A program made the translations under genes and the position numbers. 5,519 nucleotides of DNA from an uncultured Hymenobacter sp. (GTDB lineage: Bacteria > Bacteroidota > Bacteroidia > Cytophagales > Hymenobacteraceae), in contig CALMOO010000726.1 in assembly GCA_937871705.1 (NCBI GenBank), forward strand, positions 1-5,519, written 5' to 3'. Below the pieces are notes generated by a model. That model saw nothing but the letters and a program-made list of their open reading frames with translations, was not told the DNA's origin and did not search any database. Below, piece by piece: positions 1-5,519 of this stretch. Numbering within the stretch: the first letter of the stretch is position 1; each line of letters opens with the position of its first letter.

Positions 1-572
1 TGACGCTCAAAGCACTGGCGCAGTTCGAGCGCACTTTGATTTCAAGTAATTCGCGCTACGACAAGTTTATGGCCACCCGCCAGGGCTTTTCGGCCGACGA
101 GCTGGCCGGCTTGCAGCTCTACACTACTCACATTGCCCCCGGCAAAGTGCGCGGCGCCGAGTGCTTTCACTGCCACACCCAGCCGCTGATGTCGTCGAAT
201 TACGAAGGCAAGTTCTTTAACAACGGCCTCGACCTGACGTTTTCTGACCCCGGCCGCGGCGGCATCACGGGCCTAGCTGTGGACCAAGGTAAGTTTATCG
301 CCCCTACCCTGCGCAACATTACCCTCACGGCCCCTTACATGCACGACGGCCGCTTCAAAACCCTCGAAGAAGTGCTCGACCACTACTCCGACCACGTGCA
401 AATGGCCAGCCCTGGCTTAGATAATAATTTAATAGAAGGCATCAACGACCCCGTCTTCGGCACCGGCCACATGGACCTTACGGCCACCGAAAAGAAGCAG
501 GTTCTCGCCTTTCTGAAGACACTAACCGACTCTACATTTATCACGGACAAGCGCTTCGCAAGCCCATTTTAG
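1..572 (+). CDS. Di-heme cytochrome c peroxidase / MauG-family protein, C-terminal part (5' end outside window)
   Basis: The reading frame is open to the left edge (first full codon at base 3), so 189 C-terminal residues are visible and the true start lies upstream; the in-frame TTG at 36 is not the start. The first residues, ALAQFERTLISSNSRYDKF, match a stretch typical of bacterial di-heme peroxidases (MauG/CcpA family). A c-type heme-binding motif CFHCH (CxxCH) is encoded at 162-176. The later motif LRNITLTAPYMHDGRF holds the Met (visible residue 113) that in this family is usually the distal ligand of the C-terminal, electron-transferring heme. The family has two CxxCH hemes, so the peroxidatic heme and a signal or lipoprotein peptide should lie upstream. 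Family members act in the periplasm, reducing peroxide with electrons from small cytochromes or oxidising other substrates. Which reaction applies here cannot be told from this part. The C-terminus (FLKTLTD, then a short tail) looks complete. It is convergent with ftsZ and probably unrelated in function. Confidence 0.9.
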   Translation, partial: TLKALAQFERTLISSNSRYDKFMATRQGFSADELAGLQLYTTHIAPGKVRGAECFHCHTQPLMSSNYEGKFFNNGLDLTFSDPGRGGITGLAVDQGKFIAPTLRNITLTAPYMHDGRFKTLEEVLDHYSDHVQMASPGLDNNLIEGINDPVFGTGHMDLTATEKKQVLAFLKTLTDSTFITDKRFASPF

Positions 573-608
573 CGCGGTTGGCTAAGTAGTCACTCTCAAA
601 ACAGTGCA

Positions 609-652
609 CATCAAAAAGCCCTGACTATTTATGTAGTCAGGGCTTTTTGATG
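609..652. terminator. Bidirectional intrinsic terminator between convergent genes
   Basis: A perfect 19-bp inverted repeat (left arm CATCAAAAAGCCCTGACTA at 609-627, right arm at 634-652) surrounds the 6-nt loop TTTATG. The GC-richer inner part (GCCCTGACTA) is flanked by A5 on the left and T5 on the right, so each transcript ends its hairpin with a U run. It starts 36 bp after the peroxidase stop and ends 16 bp after the ftsZ stop, where a shared terminator for two converging transcription units is expected. No other stem in this spacer is comparable. Confidence 0.9.
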
Positions 653-668
653 ACGCTAGTTGCTCGAT

Positions 669-2192
669 TTAATCGACGTTGTCGTGCAAGAATCGGTTAT
701 CTCCGAGCAGCTCATTATCATCCGACAAGTTGAAGCGCGAGATATTCTGGGTATTGCTTGGCGCCACGGGCTCCAGCTTCTGGCCGCGCCGCAGGTAGGC
801 GGGCGTATCGAGGTGGGTAGTGGCTTCCGGCGATAACCCTTGGTTTTGGCTAAGCTGCTGCAAGCGGTTACGCCGCTCCAACGCCTGCGCTTCTAACGCA
901 GCCGGGCGTGGGCGCGGCGCCGGCTGCTGGTGCTGGCCGTTGTGGTTTGTCACCAGCACTGGCTCGCCGGGCGCCGTAATGGGAGCACCCGTCAGCGGAG
1001 CGTGGGTAGTAGGCGCGGCCGGCCCATTCAAGTCAAAAGTTACGCGGGCAGGCTCGGGCGCAACCGGAGCCGTGAAGCTGGGCACCAGTGGCGCCTGGGG
1101 CGCAGCGGGGGTAGCTTGGCCTTGGTGCTCTTTTTCGAAGGTAGTATTCTGGGCTTCAGCAGGCGGCGCGCCGGCCTCGGCTGGCACCTCCGCAGCCCCG
1201 TTTGGGCGGGCATTGATGGTGTGCGCCTCGCGGGCAAAACCCGTGGCAATGACCGTCACGCGGATGCTCTGGCCTAACGTCTCATCAATGCCGTGGCCGA
1301 AAATCATTTCGGCGTCCTCGCCGGCCTTGCCCTGGATGTACTCGGTAATTTCCGACAGCTCATCCATTTCTAGCTCAGCTTGGTCGCCCGACATGATACT
1401 GAGCAAAATCCGCTGGGCTCCTTTAATGTCAGTATTGTTGAGGAGCGGCGAATTCAGGGCCTCTTCCGCAGCGCGGCGAGCCCGGTTTTCGCCTTCCGTA
1501 ATGCTGCTACCCATCACGGCCGCGCCCGAGTCCTTCATCACCGTTTTCACGTCTTCGAAGTCTACGTTCACGTCGCTGGTCACCGTAATAATCTCGGCAA
1601 TCGACTTGGCCGCCGTAGTCAGCACGGTGTCAGCTTTGGCGAAGGCCAGGCCCATGGTGAGGTTACCGTAAAGCTGGCGCAGCTTGTCGTTAAGAATCAC
1701 GAGCACGGTATCGCAGTTTTCGCTCAGCTCCTTGATGCCTTGCTCAGCCTGCTCGCGCTTTTTCTTACCTTCAAACAGGAACGGCGCCGTCACGATGCCT
1801 ACGGTCAGGATATTCAGCTCCTGCGCTACCTGCGCAATTACGGGCGCCGCGCCCGTGCCAGTGCCGCCACCCATACCAGCCGTGATAAACAGCATCTTGG
1901 TGCCATTGCTCAGCAGCTCCCTGATTTGCTCGCGGCTTTCTAACGCCGCTTGCCGGCCGCGCTCGGGTTTGGCGCCCGCGCCGAGGCCCTCCGTTAGGTC
2001 TACCCCAATCTGGAGTTTATTGGGCACGGTAGAGCTTTCCAGCGCTTGCCGGTCGGTGTTGCAGATGATAAACTCCACGTCCTTGATGCCCTGCTTGTGC
2101 ATGTGCTTCACGGCATTGGAGCCCCCACCTCCTACCCCTATTACCTTGATAATAGAACGGCTCTGAGTAGGAATATCGAAAGTGAAATTCAT
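669..2192 (-). CDS. ftsZ: Cell division protein FtsZ (tubulin-like GTPase)
   Basis: FtsZ polymerises with GTP in the cytoplasm into the Z ring that organises septum synthesis. The 507-residue protein has the full family core: GVGGGGSNA (residues 19-27), the tubulin signature GGGTGTG (108-114), and the catalytic T7 loop NVDFEDV with N209, D211 and D214. The core ends near residue 324 (VTVIATGF). A Pro/Ala/Gln-rich, probably disordered linker of about 135 residues follows, then LDTPAYLRRGQKL (461-473), which resembles the conserved C-terminal peptide that binds FtsA and other partners (E. coli DIPAFLRK). A further tail of about 34 residues ends in FLHDNVD. The length is well above the roughly 380 residues of E. 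coli FtsZ, nearly all of it from linker and tail. The ATG at 2192 fits because SIIKVIGVGGGGSNA begins shortly after it, as in relatives. No Shine-Dalgarno sequence precedes it. It is the last gene of the minus-strand cluster, 108 bp after ftsA, with a terminator 16 bp past its stop. Confidence 0.98.
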   Translation of the reverse strand: MNFTFDIPTQSRSIIKVIGVGGGGSNAVKHMHKQGIKDVEFIICNTDRQALESSTVPNKLQIGVDLTEGLGAGAKPERGRQAALESREQIRELLSNGTKMLFITAGMGGGTGTGAAPVIAQVAQELNILTVGIVTAPFLFEGKKKREQAEQGIKELSENCDTVLVILNDKLRQLYGNLTMGLAFAKADTVLTTAAKSIAEIITVTSDVNVDFEDVKTVMKDSGAAVMGSSITEGENRARRAAEEALNSPLLNNTDIKGAQRILLSIMSGDQAELEMDELSEITEYIQGKAGEDAEMIFGHGIDETLGQSIRVTVIATGFAREAHTINARPNGAAEVPAEAGAPPAEAQNTTFEKEHQGQATPAAPQAPLVPSFTAPVAPEPARVTFDLNGPAAPTTHAPLTGAPITAPGEPVLVTNHNGQHQQPAPRPRPAALEAQALERRNRLQQLSQNQGLSPEATTHLDTPAYLRRGQKLEPVAPSNTQNISRFNLSDDNELLGDNRFLHDNVD

Positions 2193-2201
2193 AACGCTGT
2201 T

Positions 2202-2243
2202 AATTATGAATTATGAATTAGGAGTTAGAAGTTACGAATTGGT
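2202..2243 (+). repeat. Degenerate heptamer tandem repeat, block 1 (ftsA-ftsZ spacer)
   Basis: Six consecutive 7-bp units read on the + strand as AATTATG, AATTATG, AATTAGG, AGTTAGA, AGTTACG and AATTGGT. The first two are identical, the next three differ at one to three positions, and the last is the weakest. The block ends 9 bp before the ftsZ start codon, so it would lie in the ftsZ leader of any transcript from upstream. It resembles the short tandemly repeated heptamers known from cyanobacteria and seen in other bacterial spacers; membership of a named family is not established here. Confidence 0.75.
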
Positions 2244-2259
2244 ACTGTTTAACCAGCTG

Positions 2260-2294
2260 CCCAAGTCATAAGTCATCACTCATCACCCATAATT
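2260..2294 (-). repeat. Degenerate heptamer tandem repeat, block 2, inverted relative to block 1
   Basis: Five consecutive 7-bp units on the + strand are CCCAAGT, CATAAGT, CATCACT, CATCACC and CATAATT. Read on the minus strand the block begins AATTATG, the same unit as in block 1, and continues GGTGATG, AGTGATG, ACTTATG, ACTTGGG. The two blocks are therefore inverted copies around a 16-bp centre (2244-2259). Their outer ends pair perfectly over 8 bp (TAATTATG at 2201-2208, CATAATTA at 2288-2295). By eye, the first 35 bp of block 1 and the reversed block 2 agree at 23 positions. Block 2 starts 6 bp after the ftsA stop. Confidence 0.72.
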
Positions 2295-2300
2295 AGAATT

Positions 2301-3719
2301 TTAATACTGTTTATCGTCAAAATCATCAATTAGAATACCCTTCAGCTTGCGCGTAATGTCGCCCAGGTAAGACCCGAATTTGCTTGGGCCCTTAGGCTCT
2401 TTGGGCTCTTCCGGGGCTTTGGGAGCGGCAGCTGGCGCTACCGGCGCGGGCGGCGCGAAGCTGGGCACCACGGCAACTGGCGCTGCCATGGGCGGCGCAG
2501 CCTGGTAGCTGTAGCTATTGGGCACTTCGTCGTCACCATAGCCGGGGCGCGCGCTATTGCGCTCATCCTGGGCCTGGTAACCAGCCAGCACGAGGCCTAC
2601 CCCCGTGGCGTGCATTGGTGATTTTACGGTTTCAATCTTGCTCTTGCCTAGGTGCTGGTTGGGGTAGCCAATGCGGGTGTCGAGGCCGGTAAGGTATTCG
2701 GTTAGCTGCTCTAAATTTTGCAGCTGCGAGCCACCACCGGTCAGCACGATGCCAGCCGAGAGGTGCTCGTGCAAGCCCATGCGGTAGATTTCGGCATACA
2801 CCAGCTCGATAATCTCCGACATGCGGGCCTCGATGATGTAAGCCAGGTTCTTGAGCGATACTTCTTTGGGCGGGCGGTTGGGCAGGCCCGGAATGCTTAC
2901 GATTTCGTAGTCGCTAGCTTCTTCAGCAATGGCTTTGCCAAACTTCACCTTTAGCTGCTCGGCTTGGTTGGGCGTCACATTGCAGCCTTGCTTGATGTCT
3001 TGGGTAATAATGTTGCCGCCAAACGGCAGCACCGCCGCGTGGCGAATAATACCGTCCTTGAACACCGCTAAGTCGGTGGTGCCGCCGCCAATATCAATCA
3101 GGGCCACGCCGGCTTCTTTTTCCTCGTCGCTCAGCACCGATACACTCGACGCCAGCGGCTCCAGAATGAGGTCAGCAATGGCCAGGCCCGCCTTGGTCAC
3201 GCACTTGTTGATGTTGTTGATTGCCGCACTCTGCGCCGTGATGATGTGAAAGTTGCCTTCCAGCCGCACGCCGGCCATGCCCACGGGGTCAGTCACGCCA
3301 CCTTCAAAATCAACCTTGTAGTCTTGCGGCATCACGTGGATAATCTGCGAGCCGGGCGGCGTCACGAGCCGGTACATGTCGGCCGTGAGGCGGTTCACGT
3401 CGTCTTGCGTAATCTCGTTGTCGCCGCTGGGCCGCGTAATGGAGCCATTGTGCTGCAGCGACTTAATGTGCTGCCCCGCAATGCCCACATTTACTACCCC
3501 AATGTCGATGCCCGACTGCTCTTCGGCCTGCCGAATGGCGCGCTTAATGGCGTCCACCGTTTTGTCGATATTGAGCACGATGCCTCGTTGCACGCCCTCC
3601 GACACAGCTTTGCCCATGCCCAGGATTTCGAGCTTGCCATACTCGTTTTTACGACCCACTAAGGCGCAGATTTTAGTGGTTCCAATGTCGAGGCCGACGA
3701 CGATTTTATCTTGTTGCAT
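2301..3719 (-). CDS. ftsA: Cell division protein FtsA (actin-like FtsZ membrane anchor)
   Basis: FtsA is a cytoplasmic actin-fold ATPase that binds the FtsZ C-terminal peptide and attaches it to the inner membrane through a C-terminal amphipathic helix. The 472-residue product shows the ATPase motifs in order: phosphate-1 GLDIGTTK (residues 9-16), phosphate-2 IDIGGGTTDLAVF (208-220), and the adenosine-binding IVLTGGGSQL (324-333). The 1C subdomain expected between the first two falls at about residues 85-165. After the fold ends near 382, a Pro/Ala-rich linker (about 407-445) leads to KFGSYLGDITRKLKGILI (447-464), whose hydrophobic and basic residues suit a membrane-targeting helix. An acidic tail, DDFDDKQY, follows. 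The ATG at 3719 is supported by the actin-fold motif starting within ten residues; no Shine-Dalgarno is seen. It lies between ftsQ (84 bp) and ftsZ (108 bp), consistent with co-transcription, although spacers of this size could hold promoters I cannot identify. Confidence 0.97.
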   Translation of the reverse strand: MQQDKIVVGLDIGTTKICALVGRKNEYGKLEILGMGKAVSEGVQRGIVLNIDKTVDAIKRAIRQAEEQSGIDIGVVNVGIAGQHIKSLQHNGSITRPSGDNEITQDDVNRLTADMYRLVTPPGSQIIHVMPQDYKVDFEGGVTDPVGMAGVRLEGNFHIITAQSAAINNINKCVTKAGLAIADLILEPLASSVSVLSDEEKEAGVALIDIGGGTTDLAVFKDGIIRHAAVLPFGGNIITQDIKQGCNVTPNQAEQLKVKFGKAIAEEASDYEIVSIPGLPNRPPKEVSLKNLAYIIEARMSEIIELVYAEIYRMGLHEHLSAGIVLTGGGSQLQNLEQLTEYLTGLDTRIGYPNQHLGKSKIETVKSPMHATGVGLVLAGYQAQDERNSARPGYGDDEVPNSYSYQAAPPMAAPVAVVPSFAPPAPVAPAAAPKAPEEPKEPKGPSKFGSYLGDITRKLKGILIDDFDDKQY

Positions 3720-3803
3720 GGGTGCGGGGCGAGCGTGAAAGAGCGGAGGCTAAGCTAGTTAGCAGAAGTTACAAAAAACAATACCTTAGTTAACAATCAC
3801 TTG

Positions 3804-4562
3804 TCATTCACAAATGATTTGATTTTGGTATTCTACGTTAACGCGGTGATAGGTATCCCACCCTAAAACAGAGGGAATTTGTCGGTAAAATACCATCAAT
3901 TTCGCGAATTTACCCGAAATATCTTCGGGTGGACCAAACTCGATGCGTTGGTCGCCAACCTGCTGCGTAAAGCTGAGCTTACCGCCCGGCTCCACGAAGA
4001 CTTCGGCCACCTGGGCACGCCAGAAGGGGTGTTCGTCTACGTAGCGCAGAAAATCAAGATACCCGCGAGCGGTACTATCCTGAAAAAAAGTGGAGGGTAG
4101 GGCCCCGCCGCCGGCTCGGCTCACGGTAGCCACCCGCGCCGTGTAGAGGGGCGATAGGGGTAGGCGCTTGCCGTCGGCATCAACGTAGCTATCGAGGCGG
4201 TCGTCGGCGTGTACGAGCCGCGCAATGGGGCGGTTCTGGTGAATATCAGCGTGCAGATTACCAGCCAAGTCGCGGTACACTTGGGCATCGCGCACAAAGG
4301 GGTGCGCCTTCAGCCGCGTTTCGAGCACGCGCAGGCGCGGGCCTTCGGGCACAGTACCAAGCACCGGCTCCTTACCCCCATCCGTAAGCAGCGCCGTTAC
4401 GCCACGCTCGCTGATAAAATAATTATCCGACTCGTTGGCAATGTTGACCACAATTTCACTCACCGGCCGGTGCGCCTGCCGAAACGCCGCAAACGCGGCA
4501 GCTCCGAGCAAGCCTAGCAGGCAAGCAAACGCGACGAGCAAATTGCGAACAGTTTGGTTCAT
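3804..4562 (-). CDS. ftsQ: Cell division protein FtsQ/DivIB
   Basis: FtsQ is a bitopic inner-membrane protein that links early and late divisome parts, in well-studied bacteria through a complex with FtsB and FtsL. The 252-residue product has a short cytoplasmic N-terminus, one clear membrane segment (about residues 8-27, rich in Leu, Ala and Phe) and a periplasmic remainder. Residues about 33-115 fit a POTRA-like domain: YFISERGVTALL, then LKAHPFVRDAQVYRDLAGNLHADIHQNRPIARL, the 'joining' pattern of this family. A beta-type FtsQ domain follows, ending VNVEYQNQIICE. The sequence family is poorly conserved, so the call rests on topology, the POTRA-like stretch and position between murC and ftsA, where FtsQ is expected. 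The length is close to the usual 250-290. The start is ATG at 4562, 33 bp after the murC stop, without a visible Shine-Dalgarno. The Cys at 251, next to the end, is unremarkable as far as I can tell. Confidence 0.92.
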   Translation of the reverse strand: MNQTVRNLLVAFACLLGLLGAAAFAAFRQAHRPVSEIVVNIANESDNYFISERGVTALLTDGGKEPVLGTVPEGPRLRVLETRLKAHPFVRDAQVYRDLAGNLHADIHQNRPIARLVHADDRLDSYVDADGKRLPLSPLYTARVATVSRAGGGALPSTFFQDSTARGYLDFLRYVDEHPFWRAQVAEVFVEPGGKLSFTQQVGDQRIEFGPPEDISGKFAKLMVFYRQIPSVLGWDTYHRVNVEYQNQIICE

Positions 4563-4595
4563 GTAAACAACTTTATAAAATTTTTCGAAAGCGAA

Positions 4596-5519
4596 TTACT
4601 TAGCAGTTAGAATGTGCTTAAGCTCCGGCACCAGCGTGTCAATATCACCCGCTCCAACCGTAGCTAAAATATCAAAATCTGCTTTATTTCGGGCGTTTTC
4701 GAGCACTTCCTGTTTAGTCTGAATGGATTTAATTGGGGCGGTTATGTTATGCAACAGCATCTCCGAAGTCACGCCCGGCAGCGGCAACTCACGCGCCGGA
4801 TAAATAGCCAGCAGCACCACTTCATCGGCCAAGCTCAGACTTTGGGAGAAGCCAGCGGCGAAATCGCGGGTGCGCGTAAATAAATGTGGCTGAAATATAA
4901 CACGCAGTTTCTTAGCGGGATACATGGCGCGCAGTGAGCGCAGAAAAGCTTCAATCTCGCGCGGGTGGTGGGCGTAGTCATCCACGTATATTTTCTGCGG
5001 TCCGGTTACGATAAACTCAAACCGCCGCTTCACTCCCCGGTAGGCAGCTACGGCCTTGCGGAGGGCATTTTCATCTACGCCGTAAGCTTGCGCCGTGGCC
5101 GCAGCAGCCAGCATGTTTTCCACGTTGTGAAAGCCTGGCACTGCTAATTGCAAGCCAGTTACTACCCCCCTTGGCCCGTGCAAATCGAATTTAAACTGAT
5201 GGCCTTCAGGCGTAATATTTTCCGCAAATAAATCAGCGCCTTGCGCCTGGGTCAGGCCGTAGCGCAGCACCCGCGTACCGACCGGCGCGGCGTCGGCCAC
5301 GCGGGCGTCGGCGGTATGGTTGAGCAGCAGCGTACCGCCCGGCTTAAGCTGGGCTACAAACTGGCAGAACGACTCAACCAAAGCATCTTGATTGCCATAG
5401 ATATCGAGGTGGTCGGCGTCGGTGCTCGTCACGATGGCCACGTTGGGATGCAGCGTGAGGAAGCTGCGGTCGTACTCGTCGGCCTCTACAACCACCGGCG
5501 CATCTGCATTTTTGGGAAG
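4596..5519 (-). CDS. murC: UDP-N-acetylmuramate--L-alanine ligase MurC, C-terminal two thirds (5' end outside window)
   Basis: MurC joins L-alanine to UDP-MurNAc with ATP in the cytoplasm, the first amino-acid step of peptidoglycan precursor synthesis. The frame is open to the right edge, leaving 307 visible residues of a family usually about 450-470 long. The GTG at 5495 is an internal valine, since LPKNADAP precedes it in frame. Visible motifs in order are VEADEYDRSFL (visible residues 11-21), TSTDADHLDIYG (31-42) and FHNVENMLAA (130-139) of the central ATPase domain. The C-terminal domain follows with GVKRRFEF (162-169), DDYAHHPREIEAFL (180-193), FQPHLFTRTRDF (209-220) and GAGDID (289-294). 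The DDYAHHP and PHLFTRT stretches distinguish MurC and the related recycling ligase Mpl from MurD, MurE and MurF. The position next to ftsQ favours MurC over Mpl. The N-terminal UDP-binding domain and ATP P-loop must lie beyond the edge. Confidence 0.96.
   Translation of the reverse strand, partial: LPKNADAPVVVEADEYDRSFLTLHPNVAIVTSTDADHLDIYGNQDALVESFCQFVAQLKPGGTLLLNHTADARVADAAPVGTRVLRYGLTQAQGADLFAENITPEGHQFKFDLHGPRGVVTGLQLAVPGFHNVENMLAAAATAQAYGVDENALRKAVAAYRGVKRRFEFIVTGPQKIYVDDYAHHPREIEAFLRSLRAMYPAKKLRVIFQPHLFTRTRDFAAGFSQSLSLADEVVLLAIYPARELPLPGVTSEMLLHNITAPIKSIQTKQEVLENARNKADFDILATVGAGDIDTLVPELKHILTAK

Noticed and set aside
36..38. TTG as a start codon for the peroxidase-like gene.
   Set aside because: The upstream in-frame codons encode ALAQFERT, which belongs to the conserved family sequence, so the gene continues past the left edge.
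664..676. Palindrome TCGATTTAATCGA over the ftsZ stop codon.
   Set aside because: Six-bp arms with a one-base centre next to a much stronger terminator; likely incidental.
820..1671. A 283-residue open frame on the + strand opposite ftsZ, with other long + strand frames at 930-1277, 1380-1943 and 1684-2166.
   Set aside because: These lie fully antisense to an intact, motif-complete ftsZ. Their Ser/Ala/Arg-rich products show no domain I recognise, and GC-rich codon bias on the real strand easily leaves such open frames.
2232..2276. A 14-codon upstream reading frame on the minus strand before ftsZ (starts at the CAT at 2274-2276).
   Set aside because: It falls inside the heptamer repeats, where ATG appears repeatedly by composition, and has no ribosome-binding signal or conservation I can judge.
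2718..3738. Several + strand open frames opposite ftsA.
   Set aside because: They are antisense to conserved FtsA motifs, have low-complexity products and no recognisable start context or family.
3749..3763. Small inverted repeat GCTAA-GCTAG-TTAGC in the ftsQ-ftsA spacer.
   Set aside because: Five-bp arms are too short, and on the coding strand no T run follows it, so it is not a credible terminator or operator.
3764..3803. Possible Bacteroidota-type promoter (TTG near -33, T-rich TATTGTTTTTTG) upstream of ftsA on the minus strand.
   Set aside because: It fits the TAnnTTTG consensus poorly and AT-rich spacers give such partial matches by chance.
3879..4517. + strand open frames opposite ftsQ (3879-4100 and 4209-4517).
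   Set aside because: They are shadow frames of a gene well supported by position and topology; no independent coding evidence.

Overview
The window looks like chromosomal DNA from a Bacteroidota bacterium, most likely a Cytophagales member of the Hymenobacter type. This is inferred from four things: the gene order murC-ftsQ-ftsA-ftsZ, an FtsZ with a long Pro/Ala linker and a C-terminus ending in HDNVD, the absence of Shine-Dalgarno sequences before the visible starts, and fairly GC-rich coding sequence next to AT-rich spacers. The genus is a judgement from sequence style, not a database match.

Layout from left to right. Bases 1-572 (+ strand) hold the C-terminal part of a MauG/cytochrome c peroxidase-type di-heme protein whose 5' end lies outside the window. 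It converges on the division cluster, and the two are separated by a perfect 19-bp inverted repeat (609-652) that should act as a bidirectional terminator. The rest of the window is on the minus strand, so transcription runs from high to low coordinates: murC (C-terminal 307 residues, cut by the right edge), ftsQ, ftsA and ftsZ. The gaps between them are 33, 84 and 108 bp.

The four minus-strand genes are a short form of the classical division and cell-wall (dcw) cluster. MurC adds L-alanine to UDP-MurNAc in the cytoplasm. FtsQ is a single-pass inner-membrane division protein. FtsA is the actin-like anchor that ties FtsZ filaments to the membrane. FtsZ is the tubulin-like GTPase of the Z ring. 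All key nucleotide-binding motifs visible in FtsA and FtsZ are intact, so both should be functional.

I do not see a novel system here. The least ordinary part is the ftsA-ftsZ spacer, which is almost filled by two blocks of degenerate 7-bp repeats in inverted orientation (2202-2243 and 2260-2294) directly in front of the ftsZ start. Smaller points are a shared VPSF/Pro-Ala motif in the disordered linkers of FtsA and FtsZ, and C-terminal tails that continue past the usual partner-binding or membrane-binding peptides in both proteins. No tRNA, rRNA, CRISPR array, insertion sequence or transposase gene is visible, and no stretch of more than 300 bases lacks a gene.
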